Source of the DNA: Vermamoeba vermiformis
Taxonomy: Eukaryota > Tubulinea > Echinamoebida
Length of the DNA: 64,000 bases
NCBI GenBank assembly: GCA_045837725.1
Contig: JBEWZL010000287.1
Location: 62,001-126,000 of the forward strand
Reading direction: 5' to 3'
Part shown: positions 1 through 10,474 of the stretch, one piece after another
How positions within the stretch are numbered: position 1 is the stretch's first letter
Layout: each line of letters begins with the position of its first letter
The notes under the pieces: generated by a model
What the model was told of the DNA's origin: nothing
Database searches by the model: none
Seen by the model: only the letters and a program-made list of their open reading frames with translations
Program-made: the position numbers and the translations under genes

Positions 1-2443
1 TATTTCAACTCTTACTTTGGTATTGCGCCAGACCAAGTTATCGATCAATAACTGATTCAACACGTGGCTATTTAAGCGAACAGTCAGAAGATTGAATTAT
101 AAAGTTCCAAATCAAATCAGGTTGAAATTTCTTACTCTACGTAAGCCTCGGTATAAGGTCTTTTGTAATGTGTCGACCAATTGTCGTGAACAAACTTGCG
201 TTCTTCAGGTGTCTGGTCGCGGAAATTTAAAGGTATGGTGTGCTTGGCAAACATGTCTAAAAACGTTCGGACACCTTCCAACGAATCACTGAAGGTTAAA
301 TAATATGTTATTAAGGCTATCAGTAAAATTATAGTCTGAATGATGCTACGTACAATTTTGGAAAAGGAGTGCCACTCATGTACCACGAGAACGTTCGTTG
401 CAAATAATAGATCACATCTATGAACATCAGTTAAATTCGATTGAACATTAATACCAAATTAGGAAAGTGCATACCCATCGTGAACTCATCGCCAATGACT
501 TCGTGACCCTCGTCCATGACAATGCGGTGCCAATGAAAATGCTCGAGAATCACTCCTTTGATCTTCTCAGGTGCCTTGTCTTTCAAGTAGTTTTCGAGCA
601 TTTTATCGACACGGTCAATGCGATCATGTGGTGCTGCTGCATCCATTTTGATTTGTGAGCCGTGATTGGGGTAGGCAATATAGTTTTTGTTTTTGAGCAA
701 GTTGTATGTCACGACAACAACATCTAACAAAGGTATTAAGGTCATCGAATGTTATTTCAAATATCTGTGATCTTACCAGCATCAAGGATTTGTTGATAAG
801 TGATCTTCTTGACCTGTGCAATCGTTGTGATTGTAATCACGCTCAACTTTGGTTCCGAATGCTCTTCGATTTCCTTCACCCATTGGTCAACGAGATGGTT
901 CGGACACAGCACTGCAAATTTAAGTCAGTTTGTTGAGAACAGCTAAGCGAGTACTTACCAAGGGTCGCTTTTGTTGCAAAGTAAGGATCACTCTTCGGCG
1001 CTTGTTTCATCGGATTTGAAAGTATCAAGCCAAGCATTTCAATGGTCTTGCCGAGGCCCATTTCATCGGCGAGCACTCCGCCTCTCGGTTTGAACTGCAA
1101 GTTGTGTTCACTTGCGTTCTCAAGCAACACGAGCTTCTCTTCTTTTGGCGTGTACTTCAATAGGATTTTAGGCATTTCTGTCTCAATAAGTGGAGACACT
1201 TCGAACTCTGTCGAGACACAAAAGTGTGTTACGGATGGTTATATTGTTGAGACTTATATCAATCACTTACTCTTATCAGCTTCTTGTTCGGTAGTGACCA
1301 TCCAGTTGATTGCGTTGATTTGATAGTTGTGCAATTTGACACCTGTCAACGATTGAGGCTGTTCGGCGATGACTGGAAGAACCTAGTAACGCGAATATTA
1401 TTCAATATTCAAGTGCTGCATGCCTACGTACGGTAGGTAAATAAGATTCCTTTGGCGAGAAGTAATCCTCAACAGGCCGGTGCTTGGCGAACTTTGCATT
1501 AAGTTTGGCAAGAACAGGTTTTTTGAATAATCCGATCTCTGTAATCTGCTCGTCTGATCTTATTCTTCGCTCCAATCTATTATACAATAATTAATAATTT
1601 ATCATATTTCAATGCGTCTACTTTCATCCATACTTAGATAAATTAACTTCGATGGATATGTCGCACTTCACTATTTCTGATCCTGCAATTGCCTTGCTAT
1701 CCAAAAGAAATCGGTAGCAATCTGCTTTTTTAGACGCTTCCATTACTGCTACTAGTTGCTTATAGAAAGGACTTCGGGTATGAGCTATCGCCGTGTGATT
1801 TCCTTGTTTGTCAGCGAGCTTTATAATTTATTAGAAGATCATAATAATTTTTTCCGTCCGGCAAAAGTTCATGATAATAATTACTGAAAAAGATCAGCTT
1901 TTTTTTTTCACCGGTTTAATACACTTACGATTGCGAAATACTTCCCGCGTACAAACTCAAATGACTTGACCGTCACTGGGGGTCCTGCGTTGGGATACAA
2001 CTTGCTTCGGGTCATTTCATGATTGCCTTCAGCAAACGGTTAATCAATTTAAAAATGCGGATCTCAACAAGTTTCTCACCAGTATACTGTGAATACGTGT
2101 GTGGATTGTTATCATGGAAAAGGAATTTGCTAATCAGGTGCCACGATAACGATTCATCTTTCGACACAAGCCACCAATGTTGACAAACAGCGCCTGCACG
2201 AGAAAGATCTACACGCGAAAGTTGACAAAATATTGACACTAAAATTTCTGGTGGAAGTTCTATTTGCTCTGCAATATTTTCAGCTGCATTATCGTCATTT
2301 TGATTATTTTTTGGAGATTTTTGGTCGTTGTTGGCTGTCAGATCAAGTTTTTGTTTTTTTGTTTGAGGTTCTGTTGCTTCATCCAAATCGTTTGTTGCTG
2401 AAATATCATCAATCTTTCGCTTTAGATCCTTTTTAGAGGTCAT
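1..2443 (-). CDS. F-box / SNF2-family helicase, copy 1 (partial, runs off left edge)
   Basis: N-terminal F-box (LPPEILVSIFCQLSRADLSR-like, about residues 75-120) followed by SNF2 helicase blocks: motif I DEMGLGKT near 1050, Ia-type block PNHLVDQW, and DEGH in motif II near 520. This domain order is known from a plant F-box/SNF2 protein, so a role in chromatin or ubiquitin-linked DNA repair is inference. Start is the ATG at 2443; an in-frame upstream extension exists but the second copy supports this ATG. Exon 1 is 2443-2080; a 53-bp intron joins to 2026-1929, then 1818-1634, 1576 onward, and so on. All exons seen are open. The C-terminal helicase lobe lies beyond position 1. An inverted paralogue sits at 26789-30514, with homology reaching about 115 bp upstream of the ATG (to about 2560). 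Confidence 0.85.
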
Positions 2444-2680
2444 ATTTCGCGCTGTGGTGCACTTGCTGGCTTTTTTCTGGAAATAAAAGTTAACTGATGG
2501 GCCCAGTTGTGGTTCGGTTTGTGCATAAAACAATTCCCGGAAATTAACAAAAACTTCGTTACGAGGCGCGCAAAATTATTCAAGGCGCACATCTTAACGA
2601 GCTGCGTAATTGTTTTGGCGGGATGAAAAAACATTAAACGTGAAATTAGGTCCTGAATTTATATTCTATGTTAACATGGC
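2444..2680. other. Intergenic gap between F-box/SNF2 copy 1 and FNTB
   Basis: Both neighbours are on the minus strand, so this is the 5' flank of the helicase and 3' flank of FNTB. The part from 2444 to about 2560 is recognisably similar to the flank of the second copy (26658-26788), so it belongs to the duplicated unit. Nothing else is seen. Confidence 0.6.
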
Positions 2681-4964
2681 TTATATTGTTTCTAGCTTGT
2701 AAAAGTATTCAAATGCTCTGATAAGTTTCTCAGGTCGAATGTTGTACAACGGATCCGTTGGTTTCTGAAAGCACGTGGTTAGTTCCATTACAGTTGATGA
2801 CTATAACCTTACCAATAAATTTGAATGCTTGCCAAGTACTGTTGGTGGTAAACCTAACGCATTATGTTGAGCAATAGATAGACCGCTTAACGCGTAGCAA
2901 GTGTGGTAATAATCGGGGGATCTGAAAAAAAAGTTCAATTTAGCAACAAGTAAATAATATTATATATGTATATATTAATATAGTGTGACTTACTTTCCGG
3001 GTTTATCGCGCAATCCACCGTTCTTTTCTTGCGCACAAGTCAACAAGTACTGCTGCAACATTTTTTGATTGAACAACCAGCCAGCAGGTCTTTGATCAAA
3101 ACTCTCGCTCCGATGTTTCATACTAATCAAATTCTCTGCAATCGAAATTTCATCGATTTCCTCGTCTTCATCCATAGACTCGCTAATAGCGCCACTTTCA
3201 TCGGGATTCCAGTCCTTCATTTCAACGCTGTTCATGCGCGTCAGCTCATCGAGTGCCTCGCCGCTTTCGGAAATTTCCGTGATACTCATGCCGCTCTTCA
3301 TGCTGTCCCGTAACGATCTCATGCTGATTGCTGAGGCTCGGAGATTTCGTTTAGTTTTCTTGCCATCTTCTTCTCCGACCAGATCCGATTGCGTTGGGCT
3401 GGGATCTTCGACAGTACTATTGATATTTGTATTATTGCTATTGTCTTGATTTTTCATTTGCAGCAATCGATCGATCAGCGGGAACAGTCCTCCGCCCCAA
3501 TAGCTGTAACACGCGTCCACAACTTTATTAGCACGGCCTTGAAAACCTCCTTCGCTGCTCATTTGCCTCGACACAGCCCATTTCTAAGAAAATTAAACGT
3601 TTAATAACACCACCATTAAAAGACTAATTTCCACCACTAGCAAATTTAAAAAAAAAATCGTATGGCTTAGAAATTCATATAGATGGTAAGTTCAATTTGA
3701 ACGAAGTTTCTTAATAAGAAAAGTGCGTACGATGAACCGATTGAGATCAATCAAGTGAGCCTTGTTGATCATCATTAATGCTCCGAGACCACAAAACGCG
3801 AGACCTGCGTGAGCTTCAACGCCTGGCTCGCCGCCGATACCTCCTTCATATGTCTGGCATCTACGGATAATTATTAATACACCATTTCAATCTAGAACTC
3901 GCTGAAAAGACGGATCCAAAAAAGCATATTTCAGAAATATTATACGCAAGCTATTAGTCAATCACATTACGTTAAGCTATTTTGGATTATATTATGGTTA
4001 CGTACTTCGCAAGCCATTCACCAGTGCCTTCAATCAGATCCGGTGTCATAATGTTCAAGTACGACGCGGTGACTACAGCACAATAAGCAGAACGAGTGTC
4101 AGACTCGCCTTGATCGTGCATCATAAATGCGCCGTTAGGTAACTTTAAGCTCAATAAAAACGACTTCATTTTCTCTCTAAATAAAAGTATTGGGTTAGTA
4201 TTAATTTTTTGACAGATCTTGAAAAAAATATCTGTACGCACCTATTTATGATTTTATAGGCTCTATCATCGTTTAATAGCATTAGTGTACTGACTGCCGC
4301 AAAAGTTGGCGCAAGATGAGGCATTTGGCCGGGTCCTGGAAAATTTTAATTTTTTATCTCGATCGGATGTGCTATGTGCTTCGACTTACCGCCACCAAAA
4401 CCTCCGTGAGGGCTCTGGCACTTATTTAAATAATTAATTACATTCGTTACGAGTTCGGGACTGAATGGCGCATCCAGTAATTCTAAACTATGCATGATCC
4501 AATAACAAAGCCAAGGCTTGCTTGCATCGAGACTAGACCAGCCTCCACCGAGGCCATTTAATGCTTTATGGAGATATTTTATATGGACCTCTCGATTAAG
4601 ATTCAGCCTGTAGAAGGAAAATAGATCAATAATACAAAATATTTTGTAAATCCAGCTTGCAACATTTCAAAAAAATAAAAATAAAAATTCTGTAAGCCTG
4701 CAATAACCTCTATATGTGATGAGTATCAATTTAATGCTTTCTAATCGAAATGGAATTTATTAATGCAAAATTTCAGCTAAGACCGAATTTGAATGCTAAA
4801 AATAACCAAATTGCTTTTCTTTCCAAATTTATTATTAATATTGAATATAAATTGTAGTCTTACTCGTCCCAGCTCTGATTGACAGTCATAAAAGTCTCGT
4901 AAAAGCTCAAAATGTTGCTTTCAACATCGCGCTGCTCGGTGCTCGTGCGAGTATCAGGCTCCAT
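2681..4964 (-). CDS. FNTB: Protein farnesyltransferase subunit beta
   Basis: Catalytic beta subunit that, with the alpha subunit, transfers farnesyl to CaaX-box cysteines in the cytosol. The multi-exon reading gives the beta-barrel prenyltransferase repeats: GGGWSSLDASKPWLCYW, QSPHGGFGGGPGQ, GGIGGEPGVEAHAGLAFCG, SRQMSSEGGFQGR, and a C-terminal YYHTCYALSGLS. The zinc ligands known for the family are visible: Asp and Cys in VVDACYSYWGGG and His in YYHTCY. The Start is ATG at 4964 (MEPDTRTSTEQ), the stop at 2681 after KLETI. The exon around 2990-3540 carries an acidic Ser/Glu/Asp-rich insert (about 3100-3470) between the zinc Cys block and the C-terminal repeats; this is longer than I expect for animal or yeast enzymes. 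FNTB rather than the GGTase beta is chosen from the GGFQGR and DACYSYW context. Confidence 0.9.
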
Positions 4965-5552
4965 TGAAATAACAATGTATTAACGAGAAATATCAAGTCT
5001 TGTGATATTCAACAGAGTGCATCTAAAATTAATCAAGTTTGTGGCAGGCAATAAAATTTATTCAATCCAAACAAAAGTAATACAAGCGCAACAAGCCATG
5101 AATACGCAAAATTAACACAATTTTACAACAACAGCGCTGAATTAACCTAAAAGAGGTGGCTTATCAGATCGACAACAAGAAGACAAGGTCGATCTTGCCT
5201 TCTTGATATTGGTTGTAAATCCTTACCACGTATACGATAATTTGAACGTGACAAGCTAGCTTAAAGCATTATTTTGTGTTGAAACAACCTCATTTTCTCA
5301 AATATTATAATATTACAATATTCAATATTACAAGTGCGATGTGACCAGTCCCCTAACTGAGAATAGATGTGACGATTAGAAATGCATCAAAATGTGCATC
5401 GTTCGACCTGCTAGTAAGTACTAGTATCTTCGAAAGTGCACAAAAAAACGTGCGGGTGAATTTTTCGTTGTTAGCTTTGAATTGATTCAACGAGTAGCAG
5501 GCCTCACCGTGTCGTAGTCTCAATAATCCGTATTTACTTAATAACGGAGCCA
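4965..5552. promoter_or_regulatory. Divergent intergenic region FNTB / receptor kinase
   Basis: A 588-bp AT-rich gap between two genes that start outward from it. It must hold both promoters, but I see no convincing motif, repeat or ORF in it. Confidence 0.4.
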
Positions 5553-8500
5553 ATGAGAGGGTGGTTTGGCTTCAAAAGCTGCATCTTCTCGATCCAGCTG
5601 TTAGTCATTGCTCTTAGCTGGGAATTAATAGCTGCGGATAGTACAATAGGGCTAAACCTGACTCCATATAATTTAGTCAATGAAACTACTGTAGTATTCA
5701 ATTACACGGATGGCTCGCCAATCTGCATGGAGCCAGTTTGTGCCAAAAATCAGACCTACTTCGAACATTTTGCATGGTAAATATATAACATAATTATGGT
5801 TAATTTTACCACGAAGAAAATTTGCTAAACTAATTGAAGACACCGAAATACGGATTTGCTATTTAATTTCAACGTGCTTCAATCCTAAATATATACTAAT
5901 CATTATAAATAATAGCTATGATGGTAACGGTAATTGGGGATTTGGTATTAGAACACTCCCGGCTGGCCTTATTGGTCCTGGTTATACGCTGCTAAGAGTA
6001 AGCTAAATCCATTTTCACAATCAACCTTCTAGAACGTTATTTGCATTATTATCATGATAATCGCAGTACATTAATATTAATCAAGCTGTTAAATAATATA
6101 TCACGATTTTATGTTTTAAAATTAACGATATCTTTGCGTGATCTAGGTCAATCTAACGTTATATGGAAAATTCGTTTGGAAAACAAATGATTCAGCCTTA
6201 ATTTCGATACAATTACAAGACGAGCTTATATTTCAAGGCAAATTGCCTCGCGATGGCAAAAACTTGTAAGTGCATCCGTGATCCAAAATTAGATTTTCTG
6301 TTTTGCGATATTAACGAGGCGAGCCCAGTTTATTAACAAATTTAAATACAATACTATGGATATTATCCGATGATATAGTATTTGATTGAATCTCTATTCC
6401 GTGAACGCACAATTTTTAAAATTGGATGTACCTCACGATTCGCTCGATTGTTTTTATTGACTGATAATATTATCTTAGCGAGAATTCATGCGCTAATTGC
6501 GTGTCAAAGTGGTCTATTGAAGTCGATGCAGCAAATTGGATAACTGGATGGGAAGGCTGGAGTCACACCTCGCCAAACAACTTCTACAGCATCGTTGCGG
6601 CGGGTGATATGTGTTTATCTCAAGTAGTATTGAGATTATATTATGCTAAGGGTACGTTACTTTCATCTACAAAGGATATCCGATCCGTTACACACGGAAT
6701 ATTTGTTTTGAAACAATTGTTTATCGAAGTTCAAAATCATTTCTCGAGCCATTATTATATATAATGCACATATTGTGTCTATAATATGGTCATTTACTAT
6801 TTAAAATATGAGAGTGGTTTTAAAGGCCGAAATTATTTTGGAAAAGTCAATCGAGCATTCAAGCTAATTTTTTTTTCTGCATTTCAGCCTTGCCAATAAT
6901 AGAGCACCTGAATCCAACCGGCGGAGCATATTCAGGCGGTACGACATTAAGCCTTACGGGCCACAACTTTGATCCGAGCAAAAACATGAGCTGCCTTTTC
7001 GGAGGCGACATCCGTGTTCCGGCCGTAGTCTCGAGTGATGGCAATAGTATACTATGTACTACACCTCCTCGTAGTGCGTTTAAGAATAGCACTGCATTTG
7101 TGAACATTGATGGCTTTGAAGGCATTGAATTGGATCTGGAAGTCAACGGACTGAGGATCAATACGACACTGTCGTTCTTTTACTATCGTACGTAATATAG
7201 GCATACTTTATATATAGCATTAAGCCGATACCTACTACAAATATCTATAACATTCAATTTGTTTTGAATCAGTAATACACTAAAAAAGTGGATCTAACAC
7301 GCACCTTTACAGCGGATCCGGTCGTCACGAGCATGACTCCAATGTTTTCCAATGCAAATCAGCCCACGTGGGTTACATTCTACGGCACGGGATTTATGTA
7401 CGAAGAGAATTTTGGAATTTATCCTCGATGCAAATTTGGCGACAGAATTGCCACCAACATGACCTTTGTGTAAGTCCAAATTTTTAACTCAGATCTGAAC
7501 CTTTATATCACTACTGCACAAAGTAAGTATACTAATGTTCTATATATTAAGCAACTCGACGCAGTTCATGTGCATGACAATTGCTGGTCCACCCAATGAC
7601 GCACCTGTGTTTGTCTCCTTCAACGGACAACAGTTCACAGAGCTCAATATGACATTTTCATTCGGTAAGTACGACATAGTATATATATTAGATGATATGA
7701 TATGATATGATATCATTACAGTATAATGTACTTTTAGTGTTGGAATTTTGTGGATCTGCATTGATTTTTTGATGTTTGATAGTGACGGGATTCAACAACG
7801 GAGATACATTAGCGTGGGCAATAGTAACCATAGCAGGAGTACTAGTCCTCAGTGGCGTGCTGTTGGTGATTTGTTTGGCTCGCAGAAACAAATACGGACG
7901 TGACATGAGCTTACAGCCACACACGCGACTGGTCAACGAGACGAGTCCTTTGTTGACTGGTAAGTTGATAGAAATGGTTCATTATGCGCGCGTTATACTA
8001 AAGCTGGCATCTATAGACTCGCTACGTGCTATATTGGATATAGATGATTTCTCTAAGGAATTGAAAATCTCCGAGATCCAGTGGGGAAAGCGGATCGGCC
8101 GCGGTAGTTTTGGCGAAGTCTATTTGGTAATTAATACGTTGTTATATATTATTGATAGTGTATTAACATCGTTAATAGGCTACTTGGCGAGGAACTAATG
8201 TCGCCGTCAAAAAATTATCGGTTCATAATTTGAATCGCGAAGTGTTGAAGGAGATCTTCCGAGAAGTTACAATTATGAGGTTAAAAAAGCCCTATTTTAG
8301 TTAAATAACACAATTTAATAATATTTGTTCTTCAGAGGATTGCGCCACCCGAATGTCCTTCAATTTTTGGGTGCGTGTACGGAGCCACCAGATGTGTACA
8401 TTGTGATCGAGTACATGCCAAAGGGCAGTTTGTATCAAATCATTCACGACAAGGTAAGTACTATAATATGGTGTTGTATATATAGGATAATAATAGACTT

Positions 8501-9333
8501 TTTTCAGTCGATCGCTTTGCCGTGGGACAGGATCAAGTCGATCGCGATTGATGCAGCGCGAGGAATGTCTTATTTGCACAATAGTGATCCTATTATTATC
8601 CACCGTGACTTAAAATCTCAGAATTTACTCGTTGACGATAACTGGCGTGTCAAAGGTACGTGCACCGTGACTCGATCCAAGGCACATGTTTGAGCTCACC
8701 TTTCATTCTTTAGTGTGCGATTTTGGTCTCTCAAGAATCTACAAAGACACGCAGTCGACGAAGTTGACAGCTTGTGGCACTCCTTGCTGGACTGGTACGT
8801 GACGTGACACTTTTAACATTTTGACACTTCAAGTTTGACACGCGCAATAATACCAAAACTCTTTTCTCGGCTAATTATGACTAAGTTGAATTATTAGTAG
8901 CATATAAATGCAGTTATTAATGTTATTTGATAGCACCGGAGGTTCTCCGTAGAAATCGATACACGGTCAAAGCGGATGTGTACTCGTTCGGTGTTGTGCT
9001 ATGGGAGATGATTACACGTGAAGAGCCATTCAAGGGCATGCCACCATTCCAGGTCATATTATTAGTTGGCACTCAGGTACGTTTTGATAGACTTTGTGAG
9101 CTGCAACTAGATCGAGATCGGATCGCTGATATTTTTTATCATTAGGGCCAACGACCTGATATTCCTAATTATTGCCCGCCACAATATGCTCAATTAATAG
9201 AAGACTGCTGTAAGTATATAGTAATGTTAGTCGCTAGAGTTGGTTTGGTAACGGATCCCTTATTTCAGGGCAAGAAGATCCGGATAAGCGTCCCAGTTTT
9301 GAAGAAATAATCACTCGACTAGAGTCGTTTTAA
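5553..9333 (+). CDS. Receptor-like TKL protein kinase with IPT/TIG ectodomain
   Basis: Begins with a signal peptide (hydrophobic [15 protein letters not shown]). The extracellular part is N-glycosylation rich (many NxT/S) and carries two IPT/TIG immunoglobulin-like domains, about 6889-7186 ([21 protein letters not shown]) and 7314-7665 ([21 protein letters not shown]). One transmembrane helix follows ([19 protein letters not shown], about 7800-7875). The intracellular kinase is complete: GRGSFGEV glycine loop, VAVKK lysine, [10 protein letters not shown] catalytic loop, DFGLS, and GTPCWTAPEVL activation-segment end, stopping at 9333. The HRDLKSQN and GTPCWTAPE signatures place it in the TKL group close to dictyostelid DRK-type kinases. 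At least ten short introns interrupt it. Likely a plasma-membrane sensor; the ligand is unknown. Substrate specificity (Ser/Thr versus Tyr) cannot be told from sequence. Confidence 0.9.
7691..7715. repeat. Short ATGAT/GATAT tandem microsatellite
   Basis: About four to five copies of a 5-bp unit (gatat) lie inside an intron of the receptor kinase gene. Seen directly; no function suggested. Confidence 0.8.
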
Positions 9334-9388
9334 TAATTGTTATTATTATTTTGATGTAAATACCATGTACAGTAAATTACACATTTAT

Positions 9389-10253
9389 TTAATCGTGCCC
9401 CTGTGCCAGGTACTCGTCCCGCAAATCACTCAACTTTACTTTTTTATCTCCTCGTACTACTTTTGCTTCCCATCCGTTCCTCATTGTCTTGCTGCCTTCT
9501 TTTTCCGCTCTGCAAACGTAGGTTACCCACTTTGACGGCGACGAACTGTAGCCTTCTGTGCCTTCTTCGCCAATGTAGCCGCTCACATCCACCCTCGTTT
9601 GATAGTTTCCGTAGACGATGGTATCACCAGCCTTTAGCAAACCTTGCTGGACAAGGTCGCGAATGGTAACGTTTGGAACTCGCTTTCTTTTTCGTTTTCC
9701 GTCTGCTGTCACCACAGAGGTGTCGTGAGAGACTTCTTCATCTGACAAACTCTCTTCAATCTCCTGCTGTAACGAGTCTATAAATATGTTGTGAAAATAT
9801 TTATAATTACCTGAATGAGATCTGTTGAGGTGCTCAGAGGGGCGAGAGGCTGCGCTGACAGATTTTTGGGGTGGAGAGACCGCACGGTGGGAAAATTGAC
9901 CGCACCGGGTGGTGTGAGGCTCACACTAGGTGCTTCGACGAGGCCTATTGTTCGTGGAAATTGGAAGATGTGCGCAGCTCAAACCCTGGGTAAGATAACA
10001 ATTTAGCTCCGGATGTCAACAAAATTTTCATTTAAAAATTTCAAAACAACGGCAAAAATATCGTACCTAATCGAATTGCTTTTAGGATGCAAGCAGATAG
10101 CTCGTCTATTTTTTCTGCAGCTGCGTTGCTAATTCTTTCTGTTGGCTGATTCAAATCCAGCACCGCGTTAAGTTTGGCCCTCAGAGACCGCAGTTGGTCA
10201 ATGCCTGGGTCTATATAATTTTGCAACAGCCTTGAAGTATCGTTCTCTGCCAT
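9389..10253 (-). CDS. RAMA-domain nuclear protein
   Basis: The C-terminal exon encodes a RAMA-type domain: VTIRDLVQQGLLKAGDTIVY, then SSSPSKWVTYVC and NGWEAKV with a closing LSDLRDEYL. In known proteins this domain is linked to modified-DNA or chromatin recognition (for example MPND); here no MPN peptidase domain follows. It is preceded by KRKRKR, a likely nuclear signal, and an acidic stretch. No ATG exists in frame near this exon, so an upstream exon is needed: the ATG at 10253 (MAENDTSRLLQ) opens a helical exon to 10067. The simplest model joins 10067 to 9810 (phase-compatible, 256-bp intron, about 202 residues). A three-exon model through 9977-9811 and then 9766 is also open (about 243 residues). 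The intron carries a TPI-like reading on the other strand. Confidence 0.65.
9815..9989 (+). pseudogene. Orphan triosephosphate isomerase first exon (fragment)
   Basis: The plus-strand frame from ATG 9815 reads an Arg-rich leader and then RPIVRGNWKMCAAQTLG, followed at 9990 by a canonical donor gtaagat. GNWKM with the RPIV lead-in is the N-terminal signature of triosephosphate isomerase, including the conserved Asn and the catalytic Lys. The preceding basic stretch resembles an organellar targeting leader. No further TPI exon is found downstream up to 10600, so this looks like a stranded first exon. It lies inside the probable intron of the RAMA gene on the opposite strand. A chance match cannot be excluded, but the motif uses rare residues (W, M). 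Confidence 0.45.
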
Positions 10254-10474
10254 GACCTTGGTAGGTCGATAAGCCCTAATCAGAATTGATAAAGTTGCAA
10301 AGCCTCCCTCAAGTTCAGGGAGGAAATGATAAGAATCTGGCCAATCAGAATCGTTTGGTTTATTCTTGACCAATAGGAACAGTTTCAAAACCATGTGCTG
10401 CGGAATTTACACAGCGAGCTGATTAAAAGAAAAGAAGCTGACCAATCCGACCATTCTTCTCCACGTGGTTCGAA

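Noticed and set aside
9811-9977. Middle exon in the RAMA gene
   Set aside because: Open and phase-compatible, but the simpler two-exon model works and this exon would lie antisense to the TPI-like exon; kept only as an alternative.
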